44,296 bases of DNA from Campylobacterota bacterium (GTDB taxonomy: Bacteria > Campylobacterota > Campylobacteria > Campylobacterales > Sulfurospirillaceae), in assembly GCA_009930355.1 (NCBI GenBank), contig RZYK01000001.1:1-44296 (forward strand), written 5' to 3'. The notes under the pieces are model-generated. The model saw only the letters and a program-made list of their open reading frames with translations. It was not told the DNA's origin and made no database searches. Position 1 is the stretch's first letter. Each line of letters starts with the position of its first letter. Both the position numbers and the translations under genes were made by a program. Below are positions 7,617 to 15,936 of the stretch, piece by piece.

Positions 7617-7694
7617 AAGGATTGGAAACATAAAGTTGAATTGGAAGATGGGATTAGAACAATGTATGAGTGGTATTTAAAGGAAATAAAATAA
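7617..7694 (+). pseudogene. 3'-end remnant of a GDP-L-fucose synthase gene
   Basis: This frame reads KDWKHKVELEDGIRTMYEWY and ends at TAA 7692-7694. It aligns with the C-terminus of the intact upstream fcl (WKYKMDLESGIKEMYKWYLQ), both carrying the conserved W-K...LEDGI...YEWYL ending of the family. No start or N-terminal part is present. It is most simply the tail of an older fcl left behind when a different fcl allele recombined in, with the heptamer array at the junction. Confidence 0.75.
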
Positions 7695-7696
7695 AT

Positions 7697-9106
7697 ATGA
7701 CTCAATCATTATCAAATATTTTACAACTACTAAAAAATGGCGAGAATATATTTGTAGAATACAAAGAATCAAAAACAGAGCTAAATAAAGATGTATATCA
7801 AACCGTATGTGCATTTTCAAACAGAGCTGGTGGAGATATATTTCTAGGTGTAAAAGATGATGGTAGCATAGTTGGTGTTGATGATGAAAAAATAGAAAGT
7901 ATCAAAAAAGATTTTGTAACAACTATAAACAATTCCCAAAAGATAAATCCACCTTTATATTTAAATATAGAAACCATAGAGATTGAAAATAAAAAGATTT
8001 TACATATTCATGTACCAACTAGTAAATTAGTGCATACTTTAAATGGCAAAATTTATGATAGAAACAATGATAGTGATATAAATATCACAGGACAAAGTGA
8101 AAATATTGCGAAATTGTATTTACAAAAACAAGATATTCATACAGAAGATAAAATATTTCCATTTGCTACAATAGAAGATTTTGATTTGGAGCTTATCAAA
8201 AGAGTGAGAATAATTGCATCAAATAGAATAACAGTTTCTCACCCATGGGAAGATCTGAGTGATTTTGAACTTCTTAAAAGTTCTGGTCTTTATAAAGTTG
8301 ATAAAACTACAAATAAAGAGGGTTTTACTCTTGCTGCAATTTTACTTTTCGGAAAAGATGAAACTATAGTAAATGCTTTGCCTCATCATAAAACAGATTT
8401 AATCTTACGAAAAATCAATCTCGATAGATATGACGATAGAGAGATAGTATCAACAAATCTTATTGATAGCTATTATAAGATGATGGAATTTGTAAAAAAA
8501 CATTTAAATGACCCATTTTATCTTGAAGGAGATATGAGAATAAGCCTAAGAGATAAGATTTTTAGAGAAGCAGTAGCAAATAGCCTCATACATAGAGAGT
8601 ATAGTAGTGCATATGTAGCAAAAATGATTATAGAAAAAGATAAAGTAGTTTTTGAAAATGCAAATATACCTCATGCTTATGGTGAATTAAATCCTTCTAA
8701 TTTCACTCCATATCCAAAAAATCCAAATATTGCAAAAATATTTAGAGAGATAGGTTTTGCAGATGAGTTGGGAAGCGGAGTAAAAAATCTTTATAGGTAT
8801 TCAAAAGTATACGGTGGAAGTGACCCGTTGATAGTAGAAGGAGAAGTTTTTAAAATAGAAATTCAAACTACCCAAGAAACTACCCAAGAAACTACCCAAG
8901 AAATAAAAAAACTTTCAACAAAAGAGCGAGTCTTAGAAGAGTTGGAAAAAAACAGTAGTCTAACTCGAGATGATTTATCACAACTTGTAGGAGTTAGTGC
9001 AGAGGCAATAAAACAGCACCTTTCAAATCTAAAAAAAGAGGGTAAGTTGGAAAGAGTTGGAAGTACAAAATCAGGATATTGGAAGGTTTTAATAGATGAA
9101 AAATAA
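7697..9106 (+). CDS. ATP-binding AlbA_2/Schlafen-type putative transcriptional regulator
   Basis: 469 residues in the layout of COG2865-like proteins. The N-terminal AlbA_2 (Schlafen, AAA_4) domain is at about residues 12-130 (FVEYKESK, AFSNRAGGDIFLGVKDDG). A GHKL-type ATPase segment is at about 280-390 (FREAVANSLIHREYSS, GSGVKNLY). A three-fold TTQE linker is followed by a C-terminal winged helix (SLTRDDLSQLVGVSAEAIKQHL). The start is ATG 7697 (MTQSLS) after AAGGA; the longer GTG version at 7670 would overlap the fcl remnant. The family is thought to bind nucleic acid and nucleotide; some members are linked to regulation or defence. No sugar-related role is evident, so it appears to be cargo or a locally acting regulator. 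Confidence 0.85.
   Translation: MTQSLSNILQLLKNGENIFVEYKESKTELNKDVYQTVCAFSNRAGGDIFLGVKDDGSIVGVDDEKIESIKKDFVTTINNSQKINPPLYLNIETIEIENKKILHIHVPTSKLVHTLNGKIYDRNNDSDINITGQSENIAKLYLQKQDIHTEDKIFPFATIEDFDLELIKRVRIIASNRITVSHPWEDLSDFELLKSSGLYKVDKTTNKEGFTLAAILLFGKDETIVNALPHHKTDLILRKINLDRYDDREIVSTNLIDSYYKMMEFVKKHLNDPFYLEGDMRISLRDKIFREAVANSLIHREYSSAYVAKMIIEKDKVVFENANIPHAYGELNPSNFTPYPKNPNIAKIFREIGFADELGSGVKNLYRYSKVYGGSDPLIVEGEVFKIEIQTTQETTQETTQEIKKLSTKERVLEELEKNSSLTRDDLSQLVGVSAEAIKQHLSNLKKEGKLERVGSTKSGYWKVLIDEK
8867..8902 (+). repeat. Three tandem 12-bp repeats (ACTACCCAAGAA)
   Basis: Three exact copies in the linker of the AlbA-type protein, each translated TTQE. Copy number could change without breaking the frame. 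Similar TTQE linkers are common in this protein family, so it is distinct from the heptamer arrays. Confidence 0.85.
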
Positions 9107-9118
9107 CTGGAGCCCTCT

Positions 9119-10444
9119 TTGATTCAAAATTTAACATCAAAAATTCAAAATTTGCAACAGCACTCAGGCTTCATGAAGTATTTCAAAAACACTTCATGGC
9201 TTTTTGGAGAAAAAATACTACGAATGGTAGTAGGTCTTTTTGTGGGAATTTGGGTCGCAAGATATTTAGGACCTGAGCAATTTGGACTTTTTTCATATGC
9301 TCAAAGTTTTGTGGGGCTTTTTACAGCAATAGCAACTCTAGGACTAGATGGAATAGTAGTGCGAGAGCTTGTAAAAGATGAGAGCAGAAGAGATGAGCTA
9401 ATAGGTACGGCTTTTTATCTTAAACTTATAGGTGCTATTGCAGTGCTAATAGTTTTAGCAGTAGCTATACAATTTACTTCAAATGACCACTATACAAATA
9501 TACTAGTATTTATAATAGCAAGTGCTACAATATTTCAAGCATTTAATGTAGTGGATATGTATTTTCAAGCAAAAGTTTTATCAAAATATGTAGTATATGC
9601 AAATGTTATATCTCTTTTTGTAAGTAGTATTGTAAAAGTAGTGTTAATCTTAAATGATGCACCACTTATAGCTTTTGCATGGGCTACTTTATTTGATAGT
9701 GTTGTTTTGGCTCTAGGGTTTATTTATTACTATGTAAAAAATAGTTCAATATTCAACATTAAAAATTTAATATTCAAAAGAGAAACAGCTGTTTCTCTTT
9801 TGAAAGATAGTTGGCCACTTATTTTAAGTGGAATTGTAATTTCTATTTATATGAAAATAGACCAAGTTATGATTCAAGAGATGATGGGAAGCGAAGCGGT
9901 AGGGCAATATGCAGCAGCGGTGAGAATCAGTGAAGCATGGTATTTTATCCCAATGGTGATAGCCTCTTCACTCTTCCCTGCCATTATCAATGCCAAAAAA
10001 CAAAGTGAAGAGCTCTACTATGCTAGACTTCAAAAGCTCTACGACCTGATGGTTTGGATGGCGATAGCTATTGCACTTCCTATGACATTTCTCTCTGATT
10101 GGGTGGTAAATCTTCTTTATGGAGAGCAATATAGCGAGGCTGGAAGTGTATTGATGATACATATTTGGGCTGGGGTGTTTGTTGCACTTGGAGTTGTTAC
10201 AGGAAAAGTAGTAATTGTCAATAATAAACAATTAAATGGTATGTATTGTACAGGAATAGGTGCCACATCAAATGTGCTATTAAATTTCTTGCTAATCCCA
10301 AAATATGGCATTCAAGGTGCAGCAGTAGCTACGATGTTATCACAAATTATTTCAGGATTTGTTATTCCATTTTGGTTTAAAGTAGACAAAAGATACCCAA
10401 TGATTGCATTAAAAAGTTTAATTTTATTAGGAGTGAAAAAATGA
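9119..10444 (+). CDS. Wzx-type polysaccharide flippase
   Basis: Multi-pass membrane protein (about 12-14 hydrophobic segments, 441 residues) of the MOP superfamily, expected to flip undecaprenyl-diphosphate-linked glycan across the inner membrane. Family features: GFMKYFKNTSWLFGEKILRM at the start, GIWVARYLGPEQFGLFSYAQS, and the conserved centre KIDQVMIQEMMGSEAVGQYAAAVRISEAW. TTG at 9119 is preferred because GGAG (9109-9112) lies six bases upstream and the HSGF stretch before MKYF is shared by relatives; ATG 9173 is the alternative. Residues 2-12 and about 209-220 are translated ATTCAAN heptamer arrays, the second in a loop. The stop overlaps the next start (ATGA). C. jejuni N-glycan flipping uses the ABC protein PglK instead. 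Confidence 0.9.
   Translation: MIQNLTSKIQNLQQHSGFMKYFKNTSWLFGEKILRMVVGLFVGIWVARYLGPEQFGLFSYAQSFVGLFTAIATLGLDGIVVRELVKDESRRDELIGTAFYLKLIGAIAVLIVLAVAIQFTSNDHYTNILVFIIASATIFQAFNVVDMYFQAKVLSKYVVYANVISLFVSSIVKVVLILNDAPLIAFAWATLFDSVVLALGFIYYYVKNSSIFNIKNLIFKRETAVSLLKDSWPLILSGIVISIYMKIDQVMIQEMMGSEAVGQYAAAVRISEAWYFIPMVIASSLFPAIINAKKQSEELYYARLQKLYDLMVWMAIAIALPMTFLSDWVVNLLYGEQYSEAGSVLMIHIWAGVFVALGVVTGKVVIVNNKQLNGMYCTGIGATSNVLLNFLLIPKYGIQGAAVATMLSQIISGFVIPFWFKVDKRYPMIALKSLILLGVKK
9122..9156 (+). repeat. ATTCAAN heptamer array at the flippase N-terminus
   Basis: Exactly five 7-bp units: ATTCAAA, ATTTAAC, ATCAAAA, ATTCAAA, ATTTGCA. It begins in the second codon of the flippase and gives IQNLTSKIQNL. Confidence 0.7.
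9744..9778 (+). repeat. ATTCAAN heptamer array inside the flippase
   Basis: Five 7-bp units (GTTCAAT, ATTCAAC, ATTAAAA, ATTTAAT, ATTCAAA) translated SSIFNIKNLIFK in a loop between membrane segments. Confidence 0.65.
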
Positions 10445-11376
10445 AAATATATATAGCTGGGCATAAAGGCTTGGTAGGAAGTGCACTTTTTAGAGAGTTA
10501 AGTAAAAACAATCAATATGAAATTATCACAAAAGATAGAAAAGATTTAGACTTGCTCGATAAAAAAGCAGTTTTTAGTTTTTTTGAAAATGAAAAACCTG
10601 ATTGGGTTTTTTTAGCAGCTGCAAAAGTTGGTGGAATTTATGCTAATAATACTTACCCTGTGGAGTTTTTACTAGAAAATTTAACAGTGCAAAATAATTT
10701 AATTGAAGCAAGCTTTCAAAATAGTGTTAAGAAACTTTTATTTCTAGGAAGTAGCTGTATATATCCAAAATTAGCTCCTCAACCGATCAAAGAAGAATAT
10801 TTATTAACTTCAGCTCTTGAAAGTACAAATGAAGCTTATTCTATAGCAAAAATAGCTGGTATAAAGCTATGCGGTGCTTATAATCGAGAATATAATACAG
10901 ATTATATTTCAGTAATGCCAACCAATCTGTATGGTTTAAATGATAATTATCATCCTGAAAATGCACATGCTTTACCTATGTTGCTTAGAAGATTTCATGA
11001 AGCAAAGATAGCCAACCTTGAAGAAGTGGCTGTTTGGGGCACAGGTAAACCTATGAGAGAATTCCTTTTTGCAGATGATTTGGCAGAAGCTTGTGTTTAT
11101 TTAATGGAAAATAAATCAGCAGAAGATATTGGGGATCTTGTTAATATAGGTACTGGTGAAGATTGCACTATTTTAGAACTTGCAGAAACGATAAAAGAAG
11201 TGGTGGGCTATAAAGGTAAATTAATATTTGATACCACAAAGCCAGATGGGACACCTAGAAAACTTCTTGATGTATCAAAAATAAACTCTCTTGGTTGGAA
11301 AGCAAAAACATCACTCAAAGATGGGCTTATTAAAACATATGAAGATTTTAAAACAAATAAAAATATAAGGAAATAA
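10441..11376 (+). CDS. fcl: GDP-L-fucose synthase (second copy, normal length)
   Basis: 311 residues, the normal size for the family, without the inserts of the copy at 6376. Motifs: AGHKGLVGSA, FLAAAKVGGIYANNTY, the GSSCIYP active site, EAYSIAKIAGIKLC (YxxxK), MPTNLYGLND, VWGTGKPMREFLFADDLA and a C-terminal DGTPRKLLDVSKINSLGWK. Start ATG overlaps the flippase stop. Its presence beside a second fcl and three Gmd-family genes suggests either two different 6-deoxy sugars or redundant alleles gathered by recombination. It shows that inserts in the first copy are additions rather than a family feature. Confidence 0.92.
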   Translation: MKIYIAGHKGLVGSALFRELSKNNQYEIITKDRKDLDLLDKKAVFSFFENEKPDWVFLAAAKVGGIYANNTYPVEFLLENLTVQNNLIEASFQNSVKKLLFLGSSCIYPKLAPQPIKEEYLLTSALESTNEAYSIAKIAGIKLCGAYNREYNTDYISVMPTNLYGLNDNYHPENAHALPMLLRRFHEAKIANLEEVAVWGTGKPMREFLFADDLAEACVYLMENKSAEDIGDLVNIGTGEDCTILELAETIKEVVGYKGKLIFDTTKPDGTPRKLLDVSKINSLGWKAKTSLKDGLIKTYEDFKTNKNIRK

Positions 11377-11377
11377 A

Positions 11378-12215
11378 ATGAGTAAATTAGTTGAAGCAAT
11401 AAAAGTTTATAAAAAGTATGGATTTGATATTAGAAGTGGATTAAATCCATATCATTTTGCTAATGAGCAACCTTTAGGTTTTCCATTTACAGCTTTTAGA
11501 AAAAATAATGAGTTATCTATTATTTCTACTGGGGGGGATTTCTCCAGTCGAAGTCTATTTATTGGAAAGTTTATCCCATGAATACAGTCCCAAAAATATC
11601 TTTATTATTGGCAATGCTTTTGGTTGGAGTACTATAGTAATGGCGCTTTGTTTTCCAAATGCAAAAATTGTAGCACTTGATGCTGGTGTTGAAGGAAAGG
11701 ACAATATGCAAGGTATTGAACTGACAAATCACATAGCAAATGAAGAAGGATTTAATACTATTGTTGAGTATGGTTTTTCACCGCAAAATACGAAAGAAAT
11801 AGTAGAAAAACACTTTGGTAATGAAAAAATTGATTTTGTATTCATAGATGGATTGCATACAAATGAGCAACTACTTAAAGATTTTTATGGTGTTCTTGAT
11901 TTTTGCCACAAAGAAACTCTCTTTTTATATCACGATGTTATAAATTGGAAAATGGAAAAAGCATTTATGGAAATTAAAGATTATTTGACAAATTATAACT
12001 CTATGTTGCTTTATAGAACTACATCTGGAATGGGAGTTAGTATGCCAAAAAGTATCTCAAGTGATATACAAAATGTATTTTTATCATTTACAGAAAATCA
12101 ACAATATGTAGATATTTTGAAAAAATCATTAACTACTAAAGCAAAAATCAGAGGCTTTATTGGTAGATTTTTGCCAAAATTTATAAAAGAAAATATAAAA
12201 AGGATGCTTGGGTGA
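11378..12215 (+). CDS. Class I SAM-dependent methyltransferase, frame broken at a G7 tract (possibly phase-variable)
   Basis: Two overlapping frames make one protein. The first runs from ATG 11378 (AAGGA six bases upstream) through the G tract at 11531-11537 to a stop at 11581. The second carries the rest (SPVEVYLLESLSHEY, then the SAM-binding FIIGNAFGWSTIVMAL, DAGVEG, IDFVFIDGLHT) to 12215. Removing one G, or having nine, would join STGG to ISPVEVY and give a ~280-residue protein. A separate start at ATG 11508 has no ribosome site. Either this is a contingency locus in the OFF state, as with poly-G tracts of Campylobacter surface-glycan genes, or an indel or sequencing error. The target is probably a sugar of the glycan. 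The stop overlaps the next GTG. Confidence 0.75.
11531..11537 (+). repeat. G7 homopolymer at the frame break
   Basis: Seven G between ACT and ATT. The frame continues only with six or nine G. An intact G7 also exists in prmA (33836-33842), so the length alone does not prove phase variation. Confidence 0.8.
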
Positions 12216-13183
12216 ACATAGGTTTTTATATCAAATGGGATAAATTCTCAATCAACTCTAAAGGCAATGTTATTGGTGATGAACTTTGGGGTGAAGCACT
12301 TTGTAAGTCGATTAATAAGCAGTTTAAAGATATTAAAGCTGAGTTATATGCACCAAACTATCTACCAAAAACAAAGCTTGATATTATCATCTATCTTAAT
12401 GATATTGAGCCTATAAAATCATTGGCAAACAAACATGTGTTGTATTTACAAAATGGATATGGTGAAGAGGCTAAAAACCTACTTATAAATCTAATGAAAA
12501 ACAGTTATGATGGTTATGTGTTTTTTGCAAAAAAACTGCAACAAATCTTCCAAGACTTAGATAGTGTAACAAATAGTTTATATCTGCCTTTTGGTGTTGA
12601 TACGGATGTTTTTTATCCAAGAGAAATAAAAAAAGAGTACGAATTTGATTGTGCATATATTGGCAACGATATAAAAGGTGAGGAAGCTACAATGAAGTAT
12701 CTTTATCCTGCAATAAATTACAACTTTGGACTATTTGGAAATTGGAAAATTTCAAAACATAGATTTAAGATCTGGAAAAACTTTGCTCATAAAGCACCTT
12801 ATAAAACTCCATTTGAAAAAGTTTCAAAAGGAAAGATACCACAAGAAGATGTCCCTCTTTTGTATAGCTCAACAAAAATAAATTTAAATTGCACTCTTCA
12901 AAGTTGTATAGATTGGGATGTGATAACACTTAGAACTTATGAGGTATTGGCTTGTAAAGGTTTTTTGATAACAGACATCGTGCCATCAGCATTTCAGACA
13001 ATGAAAGATTGTATGGTTTTTACAACTGGTGGAGATGATTTAAGAGATAAAATAGATTATTATCTTGGGCATGAAGCTGAAAGAAAAAGAATATCTCAAG
13101 AAGGCTACGAGTATGTAGTCAAAAATGCATCTATTGATGCAAGAGCGGAAGAACTTATTAATTATATAAAAGGAATAAAATGA
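12212..13183 (+). CDS. Glycosyltransferase, CgeB-like (GT-B fold)
   Basis: 323 residues resembling the CgeB/Glyco_trans_1_2 group (PF13524-like): YLQNGYGEE, LPFGVDTDVFYPRE, DCAYIGNDIKGEE, and the C-terminal nucleotide-binding segment LLYSSTKINLNC...DWDVITLRTYEVLACKGFLITD. Cytosolic, presumably adds one sugar to the lipid-linked glycan; donor and acceptor are unknown. It starts at GTG 12212, overlapping the previous stop by four bases (GTGA); its stop overlaps the next ATG, so it is translated together with the methyltransferase and the radical-SAM gene. Confidence 0.82.
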   Translation: MNIGFYIKWDKFSINSKGNVIGDELWGEALCKSINKQFKDIKAELYAPNYLPKTKLDIIIYLNDIEPIKSLANKHVLYLQNGYGEEAKNLLINLMKNSYDGYVFFAKKLQQIFQDLDSVTNSLYLPFGVDTDVFYPREIKKEYEFDCAYIGNDIKGEEATMKYLYPAINYNFGLFGNWKISKHRFKIWKNFAHKAPYKTPFEKVSKGKIPQEDVPLLYSSTKINLNCTLQSCIDWDVITLRTYEVLACKGFLITDIVPSAFQTMKDCMVFTTGGDDLRDKIDYYLGHEAERKRISQEGYEYVVKNASIDARAEELINYIKGIK

Positions 13184-14547
13184 AAATAGTATTTGTAAAT
13201 CCTCCACACATAAAAACAAAAGACTCTACTCCTGAAAATAATTTCAAGATAGATAAGTTTATTTTTAAAAAGAGTTTTTCAAAAATAAAAGGAGCTAATA
13301 GAATTTTTAGCCTCCTGCATAAAACCATTGGTTTAGGCAAGGGTGTCCGATATGGGGTTAGGGCTGGTTCGAGATGGCCTTGGAGTATGGATAAGCCTCA
13401 TGGTGGACCACCATACCCATTTTTTATGGGATATGCGGCTGCCAATCTTAGGCAAAACGGATTTGAGGTCAATATCCTAGATGCTATCGCCGAGGAGGAG
13501 TATGACTATGAAAAATTTTTCAATGAGGTAATCGCCCAAAAAGCAGACATTGTAGTAGTCGAGTGTGCTACACCGACTGTTGATATTGATGTTTGGTTTG
13601 CAAATAAAGTAGCTGATTATACAAAAGTGGCATTGGCGGGTCCCCATCTCAATGAGTTTACGGTAAAAGAGATACAAGAATCGAATCCAAAAATTAATTT
13701 TTATCTTTTGGGTGAATATATTTTGAATACTTTAGATATGGCCACAACACTCAAAGAGGGTGTCTATCCAGCAAAGGTGCTTAAGGATGTTGATAGTATC
13801 CCATTTCCATTTAGAGACTACAAAAGTGCCACAAAGTACTATGACCCAACCATGCCAACCCCTCGCCCTCAACTTCAGATTTATGGAAGTAAAGGGTGTC
13901 CATTTAAATGTACTTTTTGTGCATGGCCTCAGACGATGTATTTTGGAAATGTAGCACTTAGAGAACCTAAGAAAATTGCCCAAGAGATAAAAGAAGCTGT
14001 CTCAAAACATGGATTTAAAAGTATCTTTTTTGATGATGATACATTTAATATGGGGACAAAAAGAATCTCTGAGCTTTGTGATTATTTAAAAGAAATAGGT
14101 TTGCCATGGACCATGATGGGACGACTTGATGTCTCACCTGATTGGCTTTATGACAAGATGGTAGATAGTGGGTGCATAGGTATGCGTTTTGGAATAGAAA
14201 CTTTCAATCTCGAAGTTCTTAAAAATGTTGAAAAAGGGATTGAGCGAAAAGATTTTAAGGCTACACTTGAATATATATCAAAATCATATCCACAAATTAT
14301 GATACATATCACAATGATGAGGGATATGCCAGGACAAACTTTAGAAGACCATGAAAATGATATGAGAATCATCAAAAATATGGGTTACTCAACAGATAAT
14401 ATTTATAGAAGTTATCAACTCTCACGATGTGCACCTTTTCCAGGAACAAAACTATATGAGCAAGTGAAAGAACAATTAGGTGAAGAAAAAATGAAAGAAT
14501 ATACAGCTTATGATGGCGGACAAGATACCGTAATGAAGGGTATTTAA
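13180..14547 (+). CDS. B12-binding-type radical SAM protein
   Basis: 455 residues. The N-terminal part looks like a cobalamin-binding-type domain (MKIVFVNPPH, PFFMGYAAANLRQNGFEVNILDA, ADIVVVECATPT). The radical SAM core carries the 4Fe-4S motif CPFKCTFC (Cys240, Cys244, Cys247), then FDDDTFN, GMRFGIETFN and a TIM-barrel tail. Such proteins methylate or rearrange unactivated carbons; in glycan loci they are candidates for C-methylation or deoxygenation of a sugar. The specific reaction is not assignable. It precedes an SDR reductase and a cupin in tight order, suggesting one modified-sugar module. Confidence 0.85.
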   Translation: MKIVFVNPPHIKTKDSTPENNFKIDKFIFKKSFSKIKGANRIFSLLHKTIGLGKGVRYGVRAGSRWPWSMDKPHGGPPYPFFMGYAAANLRQNGFEVNILDAIAEEEYDYEKFFNEVIAQKADIVVVECATPTVDIDVWFANKVADYTKVALAGPHLNEFTVKEIQESNPKINFYLLGEYILNTLDMATTLKEGVYPAKVLKDVDSIPFPFRDYKSATKYYDPTMPTPRPQLQIYGSKGCPFKCTFCAWPQTMYFGNVALREPKKIAQEIKEAVSKHGFKSIFFDDDTFNMGTKRISELCDYLKEIGLPWTMMGRLDVSPDWLYDKMVDSGCIGMRFGIETFNLEVLKNVEKGIERKDFKATLEYISKSYPQIMIHITMMRDMPGQTLEDHENDMRIIKNMGYSTDNIYRSYQLSRCAPFPGTKLYEQVKEQLGEEKMKEYTAYDGGQDTVMKGI

Positions 14548-14549
14548 AA

Positions 14550-15401
14550 ATGAAAATTTTAATAATTGGAGCTTCAAGTTTTATTGGCTTTAGACTATTT
14601 AAATTTTTTAAAGAAAACATTTTATATGAAGTAGTTGGTACCTATTTTCAAAATAAAAAAGATGACTCTTTTTTGAAATGTGACGTTACAAATAAAGAAG
14701 ATATAAAAAATATTTTGGAAGTAGTACAGCCTGATGTGATACTTTGGGTTGCAGGTTCTAAAAACCTAAAAGAGTGTGAAGCTAGTCTTGAATTCGCAAA
14801 ACAAATAAACACAGTTCCATTGCAAAATTGTATAAGTTATTTGGAAAAAATTCAAAGTAAATCCCACTTAATATTTTTTTCTACAGATTATATATTTGAT
14901 GGATGGAAAGGTAATTTTAAAGATATTGACATTCCAAATCCTCAAACAAATTATGGTCTTTCAAATTATTTATCAGAGCAAATAATACATAGTTCTGATA
15001 TAAAAAATTCTATTATAAGAACATCTGCTGTTATGGGCAGAGGAGGAACTTTTTTTGATTGGTTATTACTCGCTTTGGAAACAGAAAAAACTATAGAAAT
15101 GTTTGATGATATTTATTTTTCACCAACTCCAATAAAATTTTTAATAGAAAATATAGTTAATATTATTGATCAAAGTTTGTATGGAGTGTTTAATATTTGT
15201 GGAAGTGAGAGACTAACTCGATATGAATTTGCATCAATAGTTAAAACAATAAGTACTAAGTTTAAAGCAAATTTAGTTCAAAGTGTAGGAGTTAATACAA
15301 TGCAAGTATTTCAAAAAGATTTATCAATGGTGCAATCTAAGATAGTTTTAAACAATCAGACACTATTTGAATATCTGAAAGAGGAGGTTTTACATGATTA
15401 A
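14550..15401 (+). CDS. RmlD-like sugar-nucleotide reductase (SDR), atypical active site
   Basis: 283 residues resembling dTDP-4-dehydrorhamnose reductase: IGASSFIGFRLF at the N-terminus, CDVTNKEDIKNILEVVQPDV, the FFSTDYIFDG motif, and a C-terminal substrate-loop region (SPTPIKFLIENI, NICGSERLTRYEFA). The usual catalytic YxxxK reads Y-G-L-S-N here (NYGLSNYLSE), so the Lys is replaced by Asn while the preceding STDYIFDG is intact. It may be an inactive or binding-only homologue, or use another residue. It follows the radical SAM gene by two bases and overlaps the cupin gene by eight; an SDR plus cupin recalls the two-domain layout of CapF, though homology to CapF is not claimed. Confidence 0.78.
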   Translation: MKILIIGASSFIGFRLFKFFKENILYEVVGTYFQNKKDDSFLKCDVTNKEDIKNILEVVQPDVILWVAGSKNLKECEASLEFAKQINTVPLQNCISYLEKIQSKSHLIFFSTDYIFDGWKGNFKDIDIPNPQTNYGLSNYLSEQIIHSSDIKNSIIRTSAVMGRGGTFFDWLLLALETEKTIEMFDDIYFSPTPIKFLIENIVNIIDQSLYGVFNICGSERLTRYEFASIVKTISTKFKANLVQSVGVNTMQVFQKDLSMVQSKIVLNNQTLFEYLKEEVLHD

Positions 15402-15768
15402 ATTTATTACAAATTATTTTCAACACAAAGATGATAGAGGTTCAATAACGGGACTTGTAAACTTTGGACAATGGGAAGAACTCAATATTATAGAGTCTGA
15501 AGCTGGAGTTAAAAGAGGAAACCATTATCACAAAAATACTCAAGAGCTATTTGTGATTTTAGATGGGAAAATTAAAATATCATTACAAAATATTCAAGGC
15601 GACAGATTGGCTGGTGAAATAAAGGAGTATGAAGTAAAACAAGGTGATGTTTTTATGATAGAGATAAATACAAATCATGTGTTTGAAATTTTAGAAAAAT
15701 CAAGATGGATAAATATGCTTTCTATAAAAACAGATGAAAAACTACCTGATATTGTAAGAGTAAAATAG
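15394..15768 (+). CDS. Cupin-fold sugar-modifying protein (WxcM/CapF-C-like)
   Basis: 124-residue single cupin. The metal/substrate motif is RGNHYHKNTQELFVILDGK, and the second cupin motif is QGDVFMIEINTNHVFEILE. Relatives include sugar-nucleotide isomerases (FdtA/WxcM type) and the cupin half of CapF. A strong AGGAGG lies about six bases before the ATG, unusual in this cluster where most starts depend on overlap; this may raise its expression above the SDR gene. The pairing with the adjacent SDR suggests action on the same sugar intermediate. Function uncertain. Confidence 0.75.
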   Translation: MIKFITNYFQHKDDRGSITGLVNFGQWEELNIIESEAGVKRGNHYHKNTQELFVILDGKIKISLQNIQGDRLAGEIKEYEVKQGDVFMIEINTNHVFEILEKSRWINMLSIKTDEKLPDIVRVK

Positions 15769-15936
15769 ATGACTAAAATAAAAAGAGATTTAGGTATAGG
15801 AATTAAGACAATAAAAAAATAGACTGTAATATTTAAATAAACCAATAGAAGTAAGTGGACAATAAATCTAAACGTAGATATAAAAGTCGAAATAATAACG
15901 AAGTGGTAAATAATTAAAAAGGAAGCAAATTATAAA

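Noticed and set aside
8867..8902. 12-bp tandem repeat counted as part of the heptamer family
   Set aside because: The period is 12, not 7, and TTQE linkers are usual in this protein family.
15775..15828. 17-codon ORF in the gap before the second ugd
   Set aside because: No ribosome site, no recognisable homology, low-complexity Lys/Ile content.
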